19,231 bases of DNA from DUQU01 sp964481475 (GTDB taxonomy: Bacteria > Bacillota_I > Bacilli_A > Acholeplasmatales > UBA5453). Below are positions 13,374 to 19,231 of this stretch, in pieces. A program made the translations under genes and the position numbers. Under the pieces are notes generated by a model. It worked only from the letters and a program-made list of their open reading frames with translations. It did no database searches and was not told the DNA's origin. Positions within the stretch are counted from its first letter, which is position 1; every line of letters starts with the position of its first letter. Location: contig CAYZTG010000018.1 of NCBI GenBank assembly GCA_964481475.1, forward strand, positions 1-19,231, given 5' to 3'.

Positions 13374-14031
13374 ATATATTGATCATACGAAGCTAGGTCC
13401 AACAGTCACAGCCAAAGAAATTAAGAAACTTTGTTTAGAGGCAATGGAATATAATTTTAAAAGTGTTTGTGTTGATCCAATCTACGTTAAGCTCGCAAAA
13501 GAATTATTAATTGGTAGTGATGTTTTGGTTTGTACTGTTGTTGGTTTTCCTGCGGGTACTCAAACTACTAAAATCAAATATCTTGAAGCTAGTGAGGCAA
13601 TCTTAGATGGCGCGGATGAGATTGATATGGTTATTAATCAAAATGCTCTTAAAAATGGGGATTTTGATTATGTTTTAAGAGAAATAAAAGAACTTAAAGC
13701 TGCGGTTGGAAAAAGAACTTTAAAAGTTATCTTAGAAACATGCAATTTAACTAAAGAAGAAATTGTTAAAGCTGCGTTATTAGCTAAAGAAGCTAATGCT
13801 GATTTTGTTAAAACATCAACAGGCTTTAGTAAAGGTGGAGCGACACTAGAAGATATTCAATTAATGAGAAAAACAGTCGGTCCACAAATGGGCGTCAAAG
13901 CTTCTGGGGGCGTAAGAACTTACGAAGATGCAATAAAGATGATTAATGCTGGAGCAACAAGAATAGGTGCCTCCAGTGGAGTTAATATCGTCACACACCA
14001 AGAAAATACTGAAAAATTAAGTGATTATTAA
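13360..14031 (+). CDS. deoC: Deoxyribose-phosphate aldolase
   Basis: Splits 2-deoxyribose 5-phosphate into glyceraldehyde 3-phosphate and acetaldehyde in deoxynucleoside breakdown. It is a class I (Schiff base) TIM-barrel aldolase. Lys151 in ADFVKTSTGF forms the Schiff base; Lys180 in GVKASGGVRT and Asp89 in DEIDMVIN complete the proton relay. IDHTKLGPTVT (7-17) and CTVVGFPAGT (58-67) are family signatures. At 223 residues it matches Bacillus DeoC. I chose ATG 13360, with AGAGGTG just upstream, over the in-frame GTG at 13351, which lies within that ribosome site. It overlaps the preceding gene by 14 bases. deoD follows 61 bases later. Phosphopentomutase (deoB) and the pyrimidine phosphorylase that would complete the pathway are not in this window. 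Confidence 0.97.
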   Translation: MNLSKYIDHTKLGPTVTAKEIKKLCLEAMEYNFKSVCVDPIYVKLAKELLIGSDVLVCTVVGFPAGTQTTKIKYLEASEAILDGADEIDMVINQNALKNGDFDYVLREIKELKAAVGKRTLKVILETCNLTKEEIVKAALLAKEANADFVKTSTGFSKGGATLEDIQLMRKTVGPQMGVKASGGVRTYEDAIKMINAGATRIGASSGVNIVTHQENTEKLSDY

Positions 14032-14092
14032 ACTAGAGATAAATTTTAGAAAGGAAAATTCTTTATTTAAAAAGTAAAGAAAGAAGATTAAG

Positions 14093-14803
14093 ATGATACC
14101 AACACCACATATTGAAGTAAAAGACAAAGGATTAATTGCCAAAACAGTTTTAATGCCAGGTGATCCTTTAAGAGCTAAATTTATTGCAGAAACATATTTA
14201 AAAGATGTAATAAAATTTAATACTGTTAGAAACATGTTTGGCTATACAGGGACATATAAAGGCAAAAAAGTTTCTGTAATGGGTTCGGGAATGGGTATGC
14301 CTTCAATTGGGATTTACTCTTATGAACTATTTGCATTTTATGATGTAGAACAAATTATTAGAGTTGGCTCAGCAGGGGCTTATACTAGTAATTTGAGTTT
14401 ATATGATGTAGTTTTAGCTACTGACGCTTTTAGTGAATCGACTTATGCCAAAGTTATGGGAGTTTCTAATCGAAAAAAATTAGCAGCATCAAAAACTCTT
14501 AATAACAAAATTGTTAAAAAAGCCGATAAATTAGCTATTAAATTACATTTTGGAACAATCCACTCTTCAGACGTATTTTATCATCCGGGCGGATCAATTC
14601 ACGAAAAGATGTATAATGAACATGGTTGTTTATGTGTTGAAATGGAGTCATTTGCCTTATTTGCAAATGCTAAGGCTTTAAATAAAAAAGCTGCTTGTTT
14701 ATTAACAATATCTGACTCCTTAGTTACTCACGAAGTAACAACTTCAGAAGAAAGGCAAAAAGCATTTACTAAAATGATGGAAATTGCTTTGGAGGTTATT
14801 TAA
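14093..14803 (+). CDS. deoD: Purine-nucleoside phosphorylase, DeoD type
   Basis: Phosphorolysis of purine (deoxy)nucleosides to free base and (deoxy)ribose 1-phosphate, feeding salvage and, through deoC, catabolism. This is the hexameric DeoD family. MPGDPLRAKF (21-30) binds phosphate; VRNMFGYTG (45-53) and GSGMGMPSIGIYSYEL (62-77) follow. VEMES, with the Glu that binds ribose, and TISDSLVT, with the catalytic Asp in SDS, complete the active site. His6 corresponds to His4 of the E. coli enzyme. At 236 residues the length is normal. The ribosome-binding site is poor (AAGAAAG, purine-rich only). A better SD-like AGAAAGGA at 14048-14055 is 37 bases too far upstream. Its end is followed by the yfmF ATG after one base, so the two are coupled. 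Confidence 0.97.
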   Translation: MIPTPHIEVKDKGLIAKTVLMPGDPLRAKFIAETYLKDVIKFNTVRNMFGYTGTYKGKKVSVMGSGMGMPSIGIYSYELFAFYDVEQIIRVGSAGAYTSNLSLYDVVLATDAFSESTYAKVMGVSNRKKLAASKTLNNKIVKKADKLAIKLHFGTIHSSDVFYHPGGSIHEKMYNEHGCLCVEMESFALFANAKALNKKAACLLTISDSLVTHEVTTSEERQKAFTKMMEIALEVI

Positions 14804-14804
14804 G

Positions 14805-16002
14805 ATGATTATTGATCAACAAAAAAAGTTTACTACAACTTATCTTACCATTAAATTTAAAGAAGAATTAAATCAAGAAAACATTGGTTTTAGAGCATTA
14901 TTACCAAATCTTTTAAAAACAAGAACAAAGACTTATCCTAGTAGAAAGGCACTCCAAGATGCTTTAAAAGATTTATATGGAGCGAATCTAAGAGTAAAGA
15001 CTTCTAAAAATGGGTTAATTTCCATCGTTGAATTTAGTATTAGTTTTATTAACCAAGATTTTACTACCGAACCACTCTTTGAAGAAGCAGTCAAATTATT
15101 ACATGAAGTTGTTTATCAAGATAATTTACCAAAAGCAGATTTTGAAATTGAAAAAAGAATTCTAATTGAAAAAATTCATGCCTTTGAAAATGATAAAACT
15201 ACTTATGCAATTCAAAGACTATTTGAGGAAATGTTTAAAGAGGAGATTTATGGTTTAAGAGTTCAAGGTAAAGTAACAGATATTAACCACATTACTTACA
15301 AGAGTTTAAATGATTATTATAAAAAAATGTTAGCTACAAACGGCATTGATGTCGTAGTTTCTGGTAACCCTTCAAAAGAAGAAAAAGCCCTTTTAACAAA
15401 ATATTTTAAGCCGAATAACCTGCAGTTTGACATTATTGATTATCAAGATAAAGAAGTAAAAAACGTTAATGAAGTAGTTGAGTTTGATTTAATATCACAA
15501 TCAAAAGTTAATCTTGGTTATCGCTTACCAGTGAGAGTCTCAGATAAACTTTATTACGCTGCTACAGTAATGAATATGGCTCTAGGTGGGGATGTTCATT
15601 CTAGACTATTTATGAATGTTAGAGAAAAACATTCGCTTTGTTATTACATCTCATCATCATATGATGGCATAAAAGGTGTCATGATTATCTTTGCTGGAAT
15701 TGATAAAGATAGAGTAGATTTGTCACTTAAAGTAATAGGTGAGCAGATTAAAGATTTACAAACTAAGAAACTTACGAATGATGAACTTAACGAAACAATC
15801 TTTAATAAACCGTCTAAAAGAAGGCGAAGATTCACAAGTTCAAAGTTTAGAAGTTAAATATAATCGTTACTTATTAAATAATACCAAAACACTTGAAGAG
15901 ATCATTGAAATTATTAACAATGTTACTCCTGAAGAAGTTTTAGAAGTTGCCAAGATGCTAACTAAAGATACTATTTATATTTTGGCCCCGGAGGAAAAAT
16001 AA
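14805..16002 (+). pseudogene. yfmF: M16-family protein YfmF-like, interrupted by a frameshift
   Basis: An M16-type (pitrilysin-fold) protein of the group lacking the HxxEH zinc motif, normally the non-catalytic partner of YfmH. In B. subtilis this pair has been linked to EF-P modification. RALLPNLLKTRTKTYPSRKA (33-52) and LYGANLRVK are family features. ATG 14805, with GGAGGT 8 bases upstream, is the start. The first frame runs to 15857, but after about 15797 it turns into basic nonsense (KPSKRRRRF). The true C terminus continues in the +1 frame from about 15790: TKQSLINRLKEGEDS to LAPEEK, ending at TAA 16000-16002. Joined, the product would be about 398 residues, near family size. The shift fits loss of one ACGAA copy, because GAACTTAACGAAACGAAACA would encode the expected ELNETK. 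It could be a real mutation, a population variant or an assembly error. Confidence 0.85.
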
Positions 16003-17288
16003 TGAGACATCAATATTATAAAGAGTTTAATGAAAATGTTTATTATAAAGAGCTAGCAAATGGTTTAAAAGTTTATTTAATTCCCAAAACTGATTATAAT
16101 AAAACATTTGTGACCTTTACAACAAATTATGGTTCTTTTGATCAATCATTTATTCCTATTGGTAAAGATCACAGAGTCAATCAACCAGCAGGAATCGCCC
16201 ATTTCTTAGAACATAAATTATTTGCAATGCCTGATAAAACTGATGCTTTTGAGAAACTAAGTAGTTTTGGTGTAAGTGCTAATGCTTTTACATCCTTTGA
16301 TAAAACAACTTACTTATTTAGTGGTACTAGCAACATTAAAGAAGCCTTAGAATATTTATTAGATTTTGTTCAAACACCTTATTTTACACCTAGTAGCGTT
16401 AAAAAAGAACAAGGAATTATTGTTGAAGAAGCCTTAATGTATCAAGACTATCCATCCCAAAGATTAATGTATGGCTTATTTAAAAATATGTATAAAAACC
16501 ATCCCCTTAATACTGAAATAATTGGGACAGTTGATTCTATTTATAAAATAACAGCAAATAAACTTTATGAAGCTTACTATACTTTTTATCATCCCTCAAA
16601 TATGGTATTAACAATTATTGGTAATTTTGATTATGAAGAAATGTTTACATTAGTAAAAGCTAATCAAGAACGAAAAGACTTTAAAAAAGAGGCTCCAGTA
16701 AAACGTTTCTTACCTAATGAACCTAAGAAAATTGTTAACCCACATACCGAAATTGCGATGAGTGTTAATATGCCTTATTTTGGAATGAGTTTTAAGTTAG
16801 AGCCTAAAGAAGAAATGTTAGAACTATATAAACAGGGATTTGCTCTTGATATTTTACTAAAACTTTATTTATCATCTAGTAGTACTAATTATGCTAATTT
16901 ACTAAAAAAAGGCTTAATTAACCAATCATTTAACTTTATGCCAATGGAAATTGAGGGTGCTTTATCTTTTATTGTGACTTCAATGACTAATGATGTCAAT
17001 AAATTAAGTGCTGAACTTAAAAAGATTTTAGTCAATATTAAACGTAAAACTATTGATGAAGAAAGTTTTAATAGAGAAAAGAAAGTCTTAAAAGGAGACT
17101 TTATAAGAGAACTAAATAATCTCGAAAGTTTTAATATCTCTTTTATGTCCACTCTTCCTTATGGAATTACTTTATTTGATGTTCCTAATCTTATTGAATC
17201 AATTACAATAACTGATTTACTGGAAATTGCCAAAGCAATTGTCCCAAACAAAATGACTACTTTTGTTATTAATCCCCAAAAAGCTTAA
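16002..17288 (+). CDS. yfmH: M16-family zinc peptidase YfmH-like
   Basis: A pitrilysin-fold metallopeptidase. The zinc and catalytic motif HxxEH is present as HFLEH (67-71) in AGIAHFLEHKLF, and the distal Glu ligand is Glu143 in GIIVEEALMYQDYP. SANAFTSFDKTTYLFSG (92-108) and YHPSNMVLTIIGNFD (about 197-211) are further M16 signatures. Two M16 domains are expected across 428 residues; the second is the degenerate one. The B. subtilis counterpart, with YfmF, is associated with EF-P 5-aminopentanol modification; the substrate is unknown to me. The ATG overlaps the stop of yfmF by one base (TAATG), with GGAGG (15990-15994) upstream, so it is translationally coupled. Because yfmF reads as frameshifted, coupling may be disturbed: ribosomes in the first frame stop at 15857, about 145 bases before this start. 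Confidence 0.94.
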   Translation: MRHQYYKEFNENVYYKELANGLKVYLIPKTDYNKTFVTFTTNYGSFDQSFIPIGKDHRVNQPAGIAHFLEHKLFAMPDKTDAFEKLSSFGVSANAFTSFDKTTYLFSGTSNIKEALEYLLDFVQTPYFTPSSVKKEQGIIVEEALMYQDYPSQRLMYGLFKNMYKNHPLNTEIIGTVDSIYKITANKLYEAYYTFYHPSNMVLTIIGNFDYEEMFTLVKANQERKDFKKEAPVKRFLPNEPKKIVNPHTEIAMSVNMPYFGMSFKLEPKEEMLELYKQGFALDILLKLYLSSSSTNYANLLKKGLINQSFNFMPMEIEGALSFIVTSMTNDVNKLSAELKKILVNIKRKTIDEESFNREKKVLKGDFIRELNNLESFNISFMSTLPYGITLFDVPNLIESITITDLLEIAKAIVPNKMTTFVINPQKA

Positions 17289-17329
17289 AAAGACAAGATT
17301 GTTTATAAAATAACTTTATAAGGAGTTTT

Positions 17330-17364
17330 AAAAAAGGTTTCTTCAATTAAGAAGCCTTTTTTTT
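17330..17364 (+). terminator. Strong rho-independent terminator after yfmH
   Basis: GGTTTCTT (17336-17343) pairs with AAGAAGCC (17349-17356), with one G-U, around a CAATT loop, then eight T residues (17357-17364). A run of A (17330-17335) before the stem can extend it against the T-run. It closes the transcript that may begin before the 12264 gene. Between yfmH and this hairpin lies an SD-like AAGGAG (17320-17325) with no start codon behind it. The remaining bases to 17459 hold only an AT-rich region likely to contain the ssb promoter, with a TATACT at 17433-17438 but no convincing -35. Confidence 0.88.
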
Positions 17365-17459
17365 ATCAAGCGAATTAAGTTTGAGTTAAAAATAGTCATT
17401 AGTAGTGATTATGGTTATTATTGATCCTTTTATATACTAAAATTAAAAAGGAGAAAGAA

Positions 17460-17807
17460 ATGCTAAATCAAATTATTTTAATTGGGAGATTAACTCACGA
17501 GCCTGAGTTAAAAATGTTAGAAGACGGTAAAAAGGTTATGTCTTTACAAATTGCTGTACAAAGGAACTTTAAAAACTTAGAAGGAGTTTATGAAACAGAC
17601 TTTATTCCAATCACGCTTTGGCAAGGATTGGCAGAAAACTTCCATCAGTATTGTGAGAAGGGAACATTAGTTGCGATTAGAGGAAGGGTACAAATTAAAC
17701 ATGTGAAATATGATGATAAAGATTATAAAACGATTGAAATTATCGGTGAAAGAGTTACCTATCTCTCCGGTGTAAAAAAAGATTTAGAAGAATTTGAAGA
17801 CCTTTAA
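17460..17807 (+). CDS. ssb: Single-stranded DNA-binding protein, short form
   Basis: An OB-fold protein that coats single-stranded DNA. LNQIILIGRLTHEPELKML (2-20), VQRNFKNLEGVYETDFIPI and LWQGLAENFHQYCEKGTLVA then IRGRVQ are the standard SSB core. Start: ATG 17460 with AAGGAG 7 bases upstream. An in-frame TTG at 17421 lies before the ribosome site and is rejected. At 115 residues it has the core but no Gly/Gln-rich linker, and ends LEEFEDL rather than DDDIPF. It resembles short, SsbB-like paralogues (about 113 residues in B. subtilis) more than the main replication SSB. The genome probably has a longer ssb elsewhere, typically between rpsF and rpsR. The gene stands alone, between two terminators. 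Confidence 0.93.
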   Translation: MLNQIILIGRLTHEPELKMLEDGKKVMSLQIAVQRNFKNLEGVYETDFIPITLWQGLAENFHQYCEKGTLVAIRGRVQIKHVKYDDKDYKTIEIIGERVTYLSGVKKDLEEFEDL

Positions 17808-17820
17808 AGGTCTTTTTTTT
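17798..17820 (+). terminator. Terminator enclosing the ssb stop codon
   Basis: AGACCT (17798-17803) pairs perfectly with AGGTCT (17808-17813) around a TTAA loop, giving a 16-base palindrome, then T to 17820. The ssb stop TAA (17805-17807) lies in the loop, so the last codons of the gene form the left arm. Confidence 0.88.
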
Positions 17821-17845
17821 ATGTTGTTATGTAATATTTTAATTC

Positions 17846-17873
17846 TTTAAGTTGAGTAAAATGACCTTATAAT
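17846..17873 (+). promoter_or_regulatory. pepV: Candidate pepV promoter
   Basis: A perfect TATAAT (17868-17873) lies 16 bases after TTTAAG (17846-17851). The start would be near 17880, giving a leader of about 24 bases with TAGGAG (17889-17894). Its position directly after the ssb terminator makes an independent promoter expected here. Confidence 0.55.
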
Positions 17874-17903
17874 ATATAATTATAAAAGTAGGAGTGATAA
17901 TAA

Positions 17904-19231
17904 ATGAAAATAGACTTTTATCAAGAAGCACTTAAATACAAAGAAGCTTTAGTAAAAGATACGCAAAAATTATTGCAAATTAATTCAGAATTAACAGAAT
18001 TTAAAAAAGATAGTCCAACACCATTTGGAAAAGGAATTGCAGAAGCTTTAGACTTTATGCTTAATTTAGGTGAGAAAGATGGATTTTCGGTTTTAAATGT
18101 TGATGGTTATGCCGGTCACATCGAATTAGGCAATGATTTTGAATACGTTGGTATTATGGGACACTTAGACGTTGTTCCAGCTGGTAGTAATTGGGAACAT
18201 CCACCTTATGAAGCAAACATCGTTAATAACCGCATTATTGCTAGAGGTGCTCTAGATGATAAAGGGCCGACAATGGCAGTTTATTATGCAATGAAGTTAG
18301 TTAAGGAAATAGGCTTACCTTTAAAAAGAAGGGTTAAGCTAATTTTAGGAACTGATGAAGAATCTAAATGGCGAGGAGTAGATTATTACTTTAAGCAATT
18401 TCCAGAACAACCAGTTTATGGAATTATTCCTGACTCATCTTTTCCGATGACTTATGCCGAAAAAGGTATTCTTAGAATTAAAATAAATGGTAAATCAGAA
18501 AAAAGCGCCTTACTTAAATTTCAAGCAGGCTTAAGAGATAATATGGTTCCTGAGCATTGTAGCGCTGTTTTAAAAACAAAAATATATGAAGATGCTTTTA
18601 AAAATTATTTAATGAAAAACAATTATCAAGGTTCTTCAAAGATTGAAGGCGATAACTTAATTTTAGAAATAGAAGGCAAAAGTGCCCATGGTGCAACACC
18701 AGAACTAGGGATTAATGCTGCTTTTTTAATGGTTGAGTTTTTTAATGAAATTGGCTTAATGAACAACTTTATTGATTTAATTAATACTTATCTTTTAAAT
18801 GATACTTTGGGACGTAAAATTGGTGTTGATTTCACAGATGAAGAGACTGGCTCTTTAACAATAAATTCTGGTTTATTTAATTTTGATAACGATAAGTTCG
18901 AAATAACTATTAACCCGAGATATCCTAATAATGTTGAGAGTGAAGAACTAATTAAGAAAATGGTTTCTGCCTTTGAAGTACTAGGGCATCAAGTAGAAGT
19001 TGTTGGTCATCAACAAAGGCTTTATATTGATCCAAATTCATTTTTAATTCAAACGCTTTTGGATGTTTATAAAAAACATACTAATGATCCTAATGCAAAA
19101 CCTCTAACAACAGGTGGAGGAACATATGCAAGAGCGATGAAGAATAGTGTCGCATTTGGTCCTGAATTTCCTGGTACAGTTAGTTTAATTCATCAACCAA
19201 ATGAATATATTGATATTGATGAACTAGTGAA
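17904..19231 (+). CDS. pepV: Dipeptidase PepV, M20 family (3' end outside window)
   Basis: A dinuclear-zinc cytosolic dipeptidase that releases amino acids from dipeptides (Xaa-His type, broad specificity). The 442 codons present are open to the window edge; PepV is about 470 residues, so roughly 30 are missing. The metal and catalytic residues are visible: His87 and Asp89 (GHLDVVPAG), bridging Asp119 (RGALDDKGPT), Glu152 as base and Glu153 (LGTDEES), Asp177 (IPDSSFP) and His430 (SLIHQPNEY). The last corresponds to His439 of Lactobacillus PepV. The lid domain (about 190-380) and GGGTYARAM near the C terminus are also family features. TAGGAG lies 9 bases before ATG 17904. No sign of damage is seen. 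Confidence 0.96.
   Translation, partial: MKIDFYQEALKYKEALVKDTQKLLQINSELTEFKKDSPTPFGKGIAEALDFMLNLGEKDGFSVLNVDGYAGHIELGNDFEYVGIMGHLDVVPAGSNWEHPPYEANIVNNRIIARGALDDKGPTMAVYYAMKLVKEIGLPLKRRVKLILGTDEESKWRGVDYYFKQFPEQPVYGIIPDSSFPMTYAEKGILRIKINGKSEKSALLKFQAGLRDNMVPEHCSAVLKTKIYEDAFKNYLMKNNYQGSSKIEGDNLILEIEGKSAHGATPELGINAAFLMVEFFNEIGLMNNFIDLINTYLLNDTLGRKIGVDFTDEETGSLTINSGLFNFDNDKFEITINPRYPNNVESEELIKKMVSAFEVLGHQVEVVGHQQRLYIDPNSFLIQTLLDVYKKHTNDPNAKPLTTGGGTYARAMKNSVAFGPEFPGTVSLIHQPNEYIDIDELV

Noticed and set aside
15739..16002. A separate 87-residue gene starting at ATG 15739
   Set aside because: It has no ribosome site there, and its sequence from TKQSLIN onward is the expected C terminus of the M16 protein upstream; it is the second half of the frameshifted yfmF.
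17320..17330. Small gene after the SD-like AAGGAG at 17320-17325
   Set aside because: No ATG, GTG or TTG follows at a usable distance before the terminator.
17421..17459. TTG start giving a 128-residue SSB
   Set aside because: It lies upstream of the AAGGAG ribosome site at 17448-17453, and the added residues are not SSB-like.
1..19231. Mobile elements, CRISPR arrays, defence genes, tRNA or rRNA genes
   Set aside because: No transposase or integrase, terminal repeats, direct-repeat arrays, tRNA cloverleaf or rRNA sequence was seen; the region is core housekeeping.

Overview
This is an AT-rich, densely packed bacterial chromosome segment made almost entirely of housekeeping genes. Every gene can be read with UGG as the only tryptophan codon. 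UGA occurs once as a stop, at the end of surE, so the standard bacterial code (table 11) fits and the Mycoplasma/Spiroplasma code does not. Low GC, very short intergenic spaces, an ileS T-box, a yggS-sepF pair, QueT/Tgt and a yfmF-yfmH pair point to the low-GC Gram-positive side of the tree. An Acholeplasma/Izemoplasma/Haloplasma-like or Erysipelotrichia-like lineage is likely. The assignment is an inference from gene content, not from a marker tree.

Layout. 1-766: 3' end of an MgtA-type P-type ATPase. 827-3582: pyruvate kinase, then a 23S rRNA m5U methyltransferase. 3642-4115 (minus) and 4174-5277 (plus): queT and tgt, divergent, for queuosine-precursor uptake and insertion into tRNA. 5366-8582: ftsZ, ychF, yggS and sepF, a shrunken division cluster. 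8590-12215: a T-box leader with an isoleucine (AUC) specifier, then ileS and an overlapping surE. 12264-17288: a run of genes with no clear internal terminator, comprising an unknown 282-residue protein, a small YgjV-like membrane protein, deoC, deoD, a frameshifted yfmF and an intact yfmH. 17460-17807: a short SSB. 17904-19231: pepV, cut by the window end. No stretch over 300 bases lacks a feature. The longest non-coding parts are the T-box leader (8583-8797) and 17289-17459.

How the genes relate. FtsZ and SepF are division partners. QueT and Tgt form a salvage and insertion pair. DeoC and DeoD belong to deoxynucleoside catabolism. YfmF and YfmH are paired M16-family proteins. The rest are independent core functions.

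I did not find a new multi-gene system, mobile element, CRISPR array or defence island, and I think this is an ordinary core region. What deserves a second look is at the protein level. Tgt has lost all four structural zinc ligands, the RlmD-type methyltransferase has lost its Fe-S cysteines, and YchF has altered switch motifs. yfmF carries a frameshift that one missing copy of a 5-base repeat would explain. The 282-residue protein matches no family I know.
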